6,413 nucleotides of DNA from Alphaproteobacteria bacterium (GTDB lineage: Bacteria; Pseudomonadota; Alphaproteobacteria; UBA9219), in the NCBI GenBank assembly GCA_028865155.1, contig JAGWKW010000075.1, positions 1-6,413 on the forward strand, written 5' to 3'. Position 1 is the stretch's first letter; every line of letters begins with the position of its first letter. This document shows, piece by piece, positions 1 through 5,314 of the stretch. A program made the position numbers and the translations under genes. A model generated the notes under the pieces. It saw only the letters and a program-made list of their open reading frames with translations. It was not told the DNA's origin and did no database searches.

Positions 1-238
1 CTTCGAGGCGCAGCCCGTTGCTCCAGGCATAACCGACGCTTCCCAAAAAAGCCGCATCGGCCGACTTGAATTTGGCGTCATGGGTGCCGGTCGCGGTGTG
101 CATCGTCGGATCGACCCCGAAGCTTGCGCCGACGCCAGCGCCAGCGTACCAGCCCGGTGTCGTATCGGCATGAGCAAAAACCGGCGCGGCGACCAAAGCG
201 GCAGCGAGCGCCAGAGCGGAAACGGAAAATCTCTTCAT
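1..238 (-). CDS. Outer-membrane beta-barrel protein, N-terminal part (cut by left edge)
   Basis: Reading the minus strand from an ATG at 236-238 gives 79 codons with no stop before the window edge. The protein begins MKRFSVSALAL and has a positively charged start, a hydrophobic Ala/Leu/Val core, and a signal peptidase I site AHA|DTT near residue 24. The mature start GWYAGAGVGASFG, and later FLGSVGYAWSNGLRLE, show the alternating aromatic and small-residue beta-strands typical of the OMP_b-brl (OmpA-like or Omp25-like) barrel proteins of alphaproteobacteria. The start is supported by an AAGGAGA ribosome-binding site at 243-249, four bases upstream. The inferred location is the outer membrane, and the role is structural or porin-like; no specific function can be assigned from the N-terminus. 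The gene is divergent from rnpB, and no clear promoter was recognised in the 167 bases between them. The family call is fairly secure; the exact subfamily is not. Confidence 0.72.
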   Translation of the reverse strand, partial: MKRFSVSALALAAALVAAPVFAHADTTPGWYAGAGVGASFGVDPTMHTATGTHDAKFKSADAAFLGSVGYAWSNGLRLE

Positions 239-369
239 GGGATCTCTCCTTGGAGGATAAAATGGCGAAAGGCAGGCGATCGGGAAAATTTTGCGGACGC
301 ATCCCAATAGCACTAAAAATTTGGCATATTTAAGGAAAAAGCGGATTTTTGGCCTCTTTTTGTAAAATG

Positions 370-399
370 TTGTTTTTGAGCGACACCAGAAATGCTAAT
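370..399 (+). promoter_or_regulatory. Possible rnpB promoter
   Basis: A TTGTTT box at 370-375 and a GCTAAT box at 394-399 are separated by 18 bases. This would place the transcription start near 406, just before the 5' strand of the P1 helix at 408, where the mature RNase P RNA should begin. The -10 box matches the consensus at only four of six positions, so the call rests mainly on its position. Confidence 0.35.
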
Positions 400-405
400 T
401 TTTCT

Positions 406-845
406 CTGCCAGACGGTCGGGCGATCGCCCCACCACATGAGGTCAATAAAACAACACATTGATTTTTATTGATTTCATGCGGTGGGGAGGAAAGTCCGGG
501 CTTCAGGGGAAAAGGGTGCCGGATAACGTCCGGTTGGGGCGACTCAAAGGAAAGTGCCACAGAAAAAAGACTACCTGCCTCACGGCGGGAAAAGGTGAAA
601 AGGTGCGGTAAGAGCGCACCGCGTTCCCGGCAACGGGAACGGCATGGAAAACCCCACCCGAAGCAAAACCGAATAGGAATCACATGGCGCAAATCTGGGC
701 TTCGGCCCATAGATGCGCGGCGCATTCCCCGCGCGTGGTTCGGGTAGGTTGCTCGAGGCGTTCGGCGACGAACGTCCCAGATGAATGATCGTCCGCCGCA
801 AGGATTGCGGTCGACAGAACCCGGCTTACAGGCCGTCTGGCGCTT
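406..845 (+). ncRNA. rnpB: RNase P RNA (M1-type, bacterial class A)
   Basis: This is the catalytic RNA of ribonuclease P, which removes 5' leaders from pre-tRNAs in the cytoplasm together with the RnpA protein. The conserved core GAGGAAAGUCCGGGC lies at 487-501. GUGCCACAGAAA follows at 554-565, GGUAAGAGCGCACCGC near 607-622, a GGUUCGGGUAGGUUGCUCGAGG-like block near 738-758, and ACAGAACCCGGCUUA at 814-828. The ends can be placed by pairing: P1 is 408-418 with 831-841 (11 pairs, one G-U), and P2 is 419-426 with 787-794 (8 pairs, one G-U). P3 is 428-434 with 481-487, extended by a 16-pair AU-rich arm at 436-451 with 464-479. An extra hairpin at 796-810 sits where P19 is found in many bacteria. 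The span of about 440 bases is somewhat longer than the 377 of E. coli. No intrinsic terminator is visible, so the 3' end is inferred from P1. Reading frames crossing this region are not genes. Confidence 0.97.
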
Positions 846-916
846 TCATATTGACGGCAAGCAAAAGAATCGCGGAAAATATACAAATGTTTGGATGATT
901 ATACAGGGAGAGTTTA

Positions 917-1498
917 TTGGGCAGGTTACTTCCTACCGATATGGAAAAATACGCCCGGATCGAGAACTTATTCTCGGATCTCGAGGCTCAAAAACAGATC
1001 TGCTCCCGGTGTCCTGCCGGTGTACCGTCCTGCACTTCTTCTTTTCCCGATTCCGCTCTGTCTAAATTGCACTTCCTGATCGATGAAAATATGCGACCTT
1101 CTGCGCTCAAAACTCTTTCTGAGAACGGCTTTCCTCTTTCGACCGTCCAGTGCTTTATGCCCAAAGGCACACCGGACGAAGAGGTTTTTGCCTATGCCGT
1201 TAAACACGATATGCCGATCGTAACCCGCGACCGCGGTTTTGCCGATTTCAACCATTACGACCACACCAGATCACGCGGCATCCTTATCCTTCCCGACACG
1301 CTAGGCGATCGATTCGGGAGACGCTTGGTCGAAGCAGAGATGGGTCATTTTATCCGGGAGTTCGCATTACCCATGTCGTGCGTCCGTGGACTCGTCGTGC
1401 GTTATGATGGAGATGGATGGGTCGAAGCCTACAAAACCGTTCCGTCACAACCCGGAAAATCGCGCAGGATCGCCAAGGAAAAATGCGCTTTTGGCTAA
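917..1498 (+). CDS. PIN-like DUF5615-family protein with Cys-containing N-terminal extension
   Basis: The 193-residue product carries a DUF5615 (PIN-like) domain at about residues 51-128. The domain opens with HFLIDENMRP, followed by GTPDEEVFAYA and IVTRDRGFADF, then a RSRGILIL strand. The acidic residues D56, D87/E88 and D105 are the expected metal-binding set of PIN-fold ribonucleases. Members are often toxin-like and paired with a small DUF433-type antitoxin; none is visible here, so a toxin role is inference. Residues 1-50 are an extension with C29-x2-C32-x6-C39, which may bind metal. The chosen start is a TTG with AGGGAGAG at 905-912 just upstream; ATG 941 is an alternative but lacks a good Shine-Dalgarno site. 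About 65 residues follow the core domain. The gene lies about 70 bases after rnpB without an intervening terminator, and its stop is 6 bases from the suhB stop on the other strand. Codon choice is less GC-biased than in efp or mlaC, which hints at a different origin. Confidence 0.72.
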   Translation: MGRLLPTDMEKYARIENLFSDLEAQKQICSRCPAGVPSCTSSFPDSALSKLHFLIDENMRPSALKTLSENGFPLSTVQCFMPKGTPDEEVFAYAVKHDMPIVTRDRGFADFNHYDHTRSRGILILPDTLGDRFGRRLVEAEMGHFIREFALPMSCVRGLVVRYDGDGWVEAYKTVPSQPGKSRRIAKEKCAFG

Positions 1499-1504
1499 GC
1501 GCTC

Positions 1505-2305
1505 CTATGCCGTGCCGCGGATGAGCGCGATCAGCTTGTCGTGGATTTCGATATTGCTGACGATGATCGACCCGCTATGGATCGGATCCTGTTTCGGCAC
1601 GATCGGCGCGACGAAACCGCCCGCTTCCTTGATCAGCAAGCTGCCCGCGGCGCTGTCCCACGGGCCCAGCCCTTCTTCCCAGAAACCGTCGAAACGGCCC
1701 GCCGCGACATAGGCGAGGTCGAGCGCGGCCGCGCCCATGCGGCGGATGCCCGCGACCTGAGGCATGACGGCAGCAAGCTGTTTCGAAAAATTAGGGCGCT
1801 TGTGCATAACGCCTTTGAACGGCGCGCCCGTGCCGATGACGCAATCCGCCAGATCCTTGCGGCCCGATACGCGAAGGCGTTTGCGGTCGGTATAGGCGCC
1901 GGTACCTTTTTCGGCCCAGAAGCTTTCATTCTTGATCGGATCGACGATAAGCCCGGCGATGATCTCGCCGTTACGTTCGGCCGCCATCGAAATCGCCCAA
2001 TGCCCGATCCCGTGCAGGAAGTTCGTCGTGCCGTCGAGCGGGTCGACGATCCAGCGTTCGGGCTTGGCGGACGTGTCCGGCGCACCGTCTTTTTCTTCCA
2101 TCAGGAAGCCGAATTCAGGCCGCGCCTTCGACAGTTCCTCGCGGATGATGTTCTGCGCGTTCAAGTCCGCCGTGCTGACGAAATCGCCCGGCCCTTTGCG
2201 CGAAACCTGCAGATTTTCGACTTCGCCGAAATCGCGCACGAGGCTTTTGGCCGCCTTGGAGGCTGCCTTGAACATGACGTTCATCAATGCGGAACGAGGA
2301 TTCAT
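1505..2305 (-). CDS. suhB: Inositol-1-monophosphatase family protein SuhB
   Basis: This is a 266-residue Mg-dependent phosphatase of the inositol monophosphatase family, at the family's usual length. It hydrolyses inositol monophosphate and related sugar phosphates in the cytoplasm. In E. coli, SuhB also joins the rRNA antitermination complex; whether this holds here is unknown. The metal site is complete: EE at 70-71, the WIVDPLDGTTNFLHG signature at 85-99 with D88 and D91, and the second signature GPWDSAAG at 214-221 with D217. GIRRMGAAALDLAYVAAGRFDGFWE is the usual C-terminal core. The ATG is 18 bases after the efp stop with no strong Shine-Dalgarno site, which fits translation coupled to efp. 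The pair efp-suhB recurs in alphaproteobacteria. No terminator is visible after the stop, so transcripts may run antisense into the PIN-like gene. Confidence 0.93.
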   Translation of the reverse strand: MNPRSALMNVMFKAASKAAKSLVRDFGEVENLQVSRKGPGDFVSTADLNAQNIIREELSKARPEFGFLMEEKDGAPDTSAKPERWIVDPLDGTTNFLHGIGHWAISMAAERNGEIIAGLIVDPIKNESFWAEKGTGAYTDRKRLRVSGRKDLADCVIGTGAPFKGVMHKRPNFSKQLAAVMPQVAGIRRMGAAALDLAYVAAGRFDGFWEEGLGPWDSAAGSLLIKEAGGFVAPIVPKQDPIHSGSIIVSNIEIHDKLIALIRGTA

Positions 2306-2323
2306 TTTGTATCGCTTTATATA

Positions 2324-2890
2324 TTAATCGCGCGCGCGTTCAACATAGGTGCCGTCCGCCGTGTTGACGACGACGCGCGTGCCCGCTTCGATGAAAGGAG
2401 GAACCATAACGCGCACGCCGTTGGCCAGCTTGGCCGGTTTATAGGACGAAGACGCCGTCTGCCCCTTGACGACGGGGTCGGCTTCGATGAGTTCGAGCGT
2501 GACCGTCTGCGGCAATTCGACCGACAGGGCCGCGCCTTCGTAAGTCATGACCGTGCAGACCATCGATTCGACCAGGAACGCGACCGGGTCGCCGATGATG
2601 TCTTTGGGAATGACCAACTGCTCGAATGTTTCCTGATCCATGAAGGTGTAGTCGTCGCCGCTCGAAAACAGGAATTGCATCTCGTGTTCCTGGAGCTGGA
2701 CGCGCTCGACCGTTTCCTGCGTGCGGAAGCGGACATTGGTTTTGACGCCTGCGCGCACGTCGCGCATTTCGACCTGAATGACCGCCGCGCCCTTGCCGGG
2801 GATCATGATTTCGCTTTTCATCACCGACCATAATTTGCCGTTGTAATCGACGACATGGCCTTTGCGCAGCGTATTCGCATCGACTTGCAT
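2324..2890 (-). CDS. efp: Translation elongation factor P
   Basis: EF-P is 188 residues long, the normal size. It binds between the ribosomal P and E sites and relieves stalling at polyproline runs. The three-domain order is visible. The N-terminal KOW-like domain carries the loop IPGKGAA, with K33 at the position modified by lysylation in EpmA-bearing bacteria. The middle OB domain spans roughly residues 65-127 (QEHEMQFLFSSGDDYTFMDQETFEQ, then VFLVES-like VAFLVESMV), and the C-terminal OB domain (residues 128-188) contains GVRVMVPPFIEAGTRVVVNTADGTYVERA. The ATG at 2888-2890 has AAGGA at 2900-2904, nine bases upstream. It is the first gene of an operon with suhB, from which it is separated by 18 bases. 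A consensus TTGACA lies on the same strand upstream. The epmA or epmB modification genes are not in this window. Identity is secure. Confidence 0.97.
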   Translation of the reverse strand: MQVDANTLRKGHVVDYNGKLWSVMKSEIMIPGKGAAVIQVEMRDVRAGVKTNVRFRTQETVERVQLQEHEMQFLFSSGDDYTFMDQETFEQLVIPKDIIGDPVAFLVESMVCTVMTYEGAALSVELPQTVTLELIEADPVVKGQTASSSYKPAKLANGVRVMVPPFIEAGTRVVVNTADGTYVERARD

Positions 2891-2926
2891 AGATATTTAT
2901 CCTTATAAATCGTGAAGTGCGGCGTG

Positions 2927-2955
2927 GTTGTCGGTTTTTTTGGCTCTTTTGTCAA
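2927..2955 (-). promoter_or_regulatory. Possible efp-suhB promoter
   Basis: On the minus strand a perfect TTGACA (plus positions 2950-2955) is followed after 17 bases by GACAAC (2927-2932), a weak -10 box. The predicted start would give a leader of about 30 bases before efp, containing its AAGGA site. The -35 is convincing, the -10 is not. Confidence 0.35.
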
Positions 2956-2965
2956 CTTTTACCGA

Positions 2966-3006
2966 AAAACAAAAAAACCGCCGCGCGGACATATCCGGCG
3001 CGGCGG
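2966..3006 (-). terminator. Rho-independent terminator of the Lys/His-rich gene
   Basis: The minus-strand RNA forms a very GC-rich stem: arms at 2998-3006 and 2978-2986 (nine pairs) plus an inner three-pair segment at 2994-2996 with 2987-2989. There is one bulged base (2997) and a CATA-position loop. It is followed by seven U, then G and five more U (2966-2977). It begins about 28 bases after the stop codon at 3035 and separates that gene from the efp promoter. Confidence 0.9.
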
Positions 3007-3034
3007 CTTCGTCTTGACTCGAATGAAGAATTGC

Positions 3035-3286
3035 TTACTTGGCGGGAGCTTCTTCCTTCTTCATTTCTTTCTTCATCTTCTTGTGATGCTTCTTCATCAT
3101 GTGCTTGTGATGCTCGGCCTTCTTGTGTTCGACCTTCTTGTGATGCTCGACCTTCTTGGCAGGCTTCATCGCTTCGTGAGCGGCGGGAGCAGCCGGAGCC
3201 GGAGCCGGAGCGGCGGCATCTTGGGCCAGCGCGGGGCCGGCGACCAAAGCGGCGAGCAGAGCCGTCGCAACGAGGAGTTTACGCAT
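3035..3286 (-). CDS. Small exported Lys/His/Met-rich protein, function unknown
   Basis: The product has 83 residues. MRKLLVATALLAALVAG begins a classic Sec signal peptide cleaved after PALA (residue 21). The mature 62 residues start with an Ala/Pro linker (residues 22-36) and then become an extremely basic, low-complexity tail. I count 17 Lys, 9 His, 7 Glu and 5 Met, with imperfect units such as KKVEHHKKVEHKKAEHHKH. The DNA shows matching short direct repeats of the type CTTCTTGTGATGCT. I do not recognise a family. The His/Met clusters could bind Cu, Ni or Zn in the periplasm, or the charge could bind polyanions or the cell envelope; both are inference. The start at 3286 is chosen because AAAGGA lies eight bases upstream and the signal peptide begins there; an upstream in-frame ATG at 3304 lacks a ribosome-binding site. 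The gene is monocistronic, with its own strong terminator. Confidence 0.8.
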   Translation of the reverse strand: MRKLLVATALLAALVAGPALAQDAAAPAPAPAAPAAHEAMKPAKKVEHHKKVEHKKAEHHKHMMKKHHKKMKKEMKKEEAPAK

Positions 3287-3515
3287 AGTGGATATCCTTT
3301 CCATGGAGTTTATACGGCCCGATCGAGCCGTCAGTGATGTAGTATGATAAAGAGCATGGCAAATTATTGGCGTCAATGGGATTTTCTGGGGGCGGCGCAG
3401 TCGCCGGCAAGATATCTCAAAAAAGACACAAGTCTAAATTCCCGCCTGTTTTAGACCTGCCGGATGGTCCGATTTTTACCCCTTGGCAGGCCTCCAACCG
3501 GCCTTAATATTCGCC

Positions 3516-3533
3516 CTTTGTCTCCGGACAAAG
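3516..3533. repeat. Perfect inverted repeat over the mlaC promoter -35
   Basis: CTTTGTCTCCGGACAAAG has seven-base perfect arms around TCCG and covers the proposed -35 box. As DNA it could be an operator. As RNA it would form a hairpin capped by a UNCG-class loop closed by C-G, but the predicted transcript starts downstream of it, so the operator reading is preferred. Confidence 0.45.
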
Positions 3534-3546
3534 TTTCCGTTATATA
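3518..3546 (+). promoter_or_regulatory. Probable promoter of the mlaC-glycosyltransferase operon
   Basis: TTGTCT (3518-3523) and TATATA (3541-3546) are separated by 17 bases, the optimal sigma-70 spacing. Transcription would begin near 3553, giving a leader of about 40 bases that contains the AGGAG site of mlaC at 3583-3587. It overlaps the inverted repeat at 3516-3533. Confidence 0.5.
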
Positions 3547-3593
3547 GATCATCAGTTCTGACATCGCCTCATTCCATAATCCAGGAGCTTTCG

Positions 3594-4277
3594 ATGCCCC
3601 GCATACCGCGTCTTTCCTTGCCGGTTCTCGGCGCCGCCCTTGTTTTCCTCGCGCTGGCCGCCGCGCCCGCCCTGGCTCAGGATGCCTCCGGCTATACGCA
3701 AACCCATGTCGAGGCCATGAAAAATCCCGACGGGAAATTCGTGCAGGATCTGGGCGACCGCGCCATCGCCGTTATTGCCAACAAGAAACTGTCGAACGCG
3801 CAGCGCGACGCGGAATTCAGTAAAATCCTGAGCGACTGCTTCGACCTCAAAACCATCGGTCGCTTCGTTATCGGCCGCAGCTGGCGCGCGGCCACGCCTG
3901 CCCAGCAGGACGAATATATGAAACTGTTCAAGGCGCTGGTCATCAAGACATACGGCACGCGCATGACGCTTTATACCGGCGAAGGCTTCACCGTCATCGG
4001 CACGCGCCCCGAATCGGAAATGGACACGACCGTACACAGCGAAATCACGCATCCCGACGGTTCGGCGCCGACCCAGATCGACTGGCGCGTGCGCAATCGC
4101 GACGGCAAGATGGGCGTCATCGACGTCGTCGTCGAAGGCGTCAGCCTGAGTGTGACGCAGCGCCAGGAATATGCCGCGATCATCCAGAACAATGGCGGTC
4201 GTATCGAGCCGCTGCTCCAGGAAATGCGGCACGAGCTGGATGCGCAACCGTCGCAGACGGCGGCACGGCACAGCTGA
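3594..4277 (+). CDS. MlaC/Ttg2D-family periplasmic phospholipid-binding protein
   Basis: The product is a 227-residue member of the MlaC (toluene tolerance Ttg2) family. These periplasmic shuttles carry phospholipid between the outer-membrane MlaA complex and the inner-membrane MlaFEDB transporter. A signal peptide with hydrophobic core LPVLGAALVFLALAAAPALA ends at residue 28. The mature part shows family features: DRAIAVIANKKLSNAQRDAEFSKIL, then DCFDLKTIGRFVIGRSWRAATPAQQDEYMKLF-type helices, and the C-terminal VIDVVVEGVSLSVTQRQEY (about residues 175-193). The start at 3594 is fixed by AGGAG six bases upstream and by the signal peptide; a TTG at 3483 is in frame but unsupported. The mlaFEDB genes are not adjacent. 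A related possibility is the hopanoid-associated HpnM, which belongs to the same family; the neighbours do not settle this. A glycosyltransferase starts six bases after the stop. Confidence 0.88.
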   Translation: MPRIPRLSLPVLGAALVFLALAAAPALAQDASGYTQTHVEAMKNPDGKFVQDLGDRAIAVIANKKLSNAQRDAEFSKILSDCFDLKTIGRFVIGRSWRAATPAQQDEYMKLFKALVIKTYGTRMTLYTGEGFTVIGTRPESEMDTTVHSEITHPDGSAPTQIDWRVRNRDGKMGVIDVVVEGVSLSVTQRQEYAAIIQNNGGRIEPLLQEMRHELDAQPSQTAARHS

Positions 4278-4283
4278 CGCTCC

Positions 4284-5210
4284 GTGCCGGACGTCAGCGT
4301 CAATCTGGCGACCCATAACCGCGCCGCGTTTCTTGAGTCATGCCTGACCAGTCTGTGCGAGCAGACGGTTGACCCGGCGCGTTATGAAATATGCGTCGTC
4401 GCCAATGCCTGCACCGACAACACGCCGGAAATTGTCGCACGCGTCGCGGCGCGTTACCCGCATCACCGGATATTCATGGTCGAAGAACCTGTCGCAGGCC
4501 TGTCGCGCGCGCGCAATGCTGGGATTGCGGCAACCGAATCCCCCCTGCTCGCCAATATAGACGACGATGCGACGGCGGCGCCGGGCTGGCTCGAAGCCTT
4601 CCTGAATCGTTTTGCCAAACTACCCGGGGATGTAGCCATGATCGGCGGCGAAATCGCCCCGGTCTGGCAAGCGCCGCCGCCCGAATGGCTCACGCAGTGG
4701 ATGAAGGGGATTTTATCGGCAGCCTCGAATATGGGAGCGGAACCGCGCTTCATCGACGCGCCCGAAGGGCTGTTCGAAGGAAATTGCTGCTATCGCCGGG
4801 AAGCGATAACAAGTGTCGGCGATTACCCGGTCGAGCTGGGCCGCGTCGGCAGTTCCCTTTTGTCTGGTGAAGGCGCGATCCATTTCTTTCTCAAGCAGAA
4901 AGGATGGCGGCTTTATTTCGAGCCCGCCGCGCTGATTCGTCACACCATCCATGCCGACCGCCTGACGCCGATGTGGTTCCGCAAACGCTATTTCTGGCAG
5001 GGGGTGTCGGATTACCTGACGCATCACTACCATTCGCGCAACGGGCTCGACATGGTCGATGCGATCAACATCGAACTGCCGTTAGCCGTCGAAGACTGGG
5101 CCTTCGTCAGTGCCGATACGCCAGACAATTTGATGCAGAGCATCATGCATTTCGAAAGTCTGGGATTTGTGCTGGCTTTAACGGGAATTATGACAATCGA
5201 TAAAAGCTGA
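4284..5210 (+). CDS. GT2-family glycosyltransferase
   Basis: This 308-residue GT-A-fold enzyme is predicted to transfer a sugar from a nucleotide sugar to an unidentified acceptor at the cytoplasmic face of the membrane. The N-terminus DVSVNLATHNRAAFLESCL is the nucleotide-binding start of family 2. ARNAGIAAT (76-84) precedes the metal-binding ANIDDDATAAPGW, with the DDD (DXD) motif at 93-95. EGLFEGNCCYRREA (161-174) and GEGAIHFFLKQKGWRLYFEPAALIRH (195-220) correspond to the acceptor-side and catalytic-base region, with E196 the likely base. No transmembrane helix is obvious. The start is a GTG six bases after the mlaC stop with no Shine-Dalgarno site; the family alignment needs this start, so translational coupling to mlaC is likely. 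The coupling suggests a cell-envelope glycan or lipid substrate, but that is inference. No terminator is evident downstream. Confidence 0.9.
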   Translation: MPDVSVNLATHNRAAFLESCLTSLCEQTVDPARYEICVVANACTDNTPEIVARVAARYPHHRIFMVEEPVAGLSRARNAGIAATESPLLANIDDDATAAPGWLEAFLNRFAKLPGDVAMIGGEIAPVWQAPPPEWLTQWMKGILSAASNMGAEPRFIDAPEGLFEGNCCYRREAITSVGDYPVELGRVGSSLLSGEGAIHFFLKQKGWRLYFEPAALIRHTIHADRLTPMWFRKRYFWQGVSDYLTHHYHSRNGLDMVDAINIELPLAVEDWAFVSADTPDNLMQSIMHFESLGFVLALTGIMTIDKS

Positions 5211-5277
5211 CAGTTTTTATAGTTAACCTTCGCGCAAATCCTTGCCTTGCGCTTTGCCGGCATGCATATTCTTTGCG

Positions 5278-5306
5278 TAGACACAATAGTGTATTTTGTT
5301 TCGAAT
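5278..5306 (+). promoter_or_regulatory. Possible promoter giving a leaderless ADA-like mRNA
   Basis: TAGACA (5278-5283) and TCGAAT (5301-5306) are separated by 17 bases. The predicted start at about 5313-5315 coincides with the ATG at 5315, and no Shine-Dalgarno sequence precedes that ATG. Each box deviates from consensus, so this is tentative. Confidence 0.35.
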
Positions 5307-5314
5307 TATTTCCC

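Larger units (their letters stand above)
3287..3593. other. Divergent intergenic region with clustered inverted repeats
   Basis: No gene is supported in these 307 bases. On the minus side there is a TTGACG (3371-3376) that might serve the Lys/His-rich gene, but the best -10-like TATCAT (3344-3349) is 21 bases away, so no promoter is called. A small inverted repeat CGGCCC-GATC-GAGCCG lies in that gene's leader (3315-3330). Toward mlaC there are further short inverted repeats: CGGCG/CGCCG (3393-3406), GTCTAAA/TTTAGAC (3432-3456), CGGA/TCCG followed by ATTTTT (3461-3477), AGGCC/GGCCT (3488-3504) and CTTTGTC/GACAAAG (3516-3533). Confidence 0.6.

Noticed and set aside
188..202. A 15-base identity (GGCGACCAAAGCGGC) with 3239-3253
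   Set aside because: Both copies encode the hydrophobic ALVA part of Sec signal peptides on the minus strand; shared codon preference explains it better than a mobile repeat.
330..801. Open frames crossing 330-801 on both strands
   Set aside because: They overlap the RNase P RNA gene, whose conserved cores and helices explain the sequence.
781..1065. A 94-codon frame between rnpB and the PIN-like gene as a possible antitoxin
   Set aside because: It begins inside the conserved 3' end of rnpB and overlaps the PIN-like frame, with no antitoxin-like motif or ribosome-binding site.
1541..2833. A 430-codon open frame on the plus strand opposite suhB and efp
   Set aside because: It lies entirely antisense to two certain genes, its product is Asp/Arg/Phe-rich low-information sequence typical of the complement of GC-rich codons, and it spans the intergenic gap without any family motif.
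3461..3477. CGGA-TGG-TCCG followed by ATTTTT as an intrinsic terminator
   Set aside because: The stem is only four pairs and no upstream plus-strand gene would need it; kept only as part of the inverted-repeat cluster.
3552..4316. A 254-codon minus-strand frame opposite the mlaC-like gene
   Set aside because: It is the codon shadow of mlaC; it has no motif, and the plus frame has a signal peptide, ribosome-binding site and family features.
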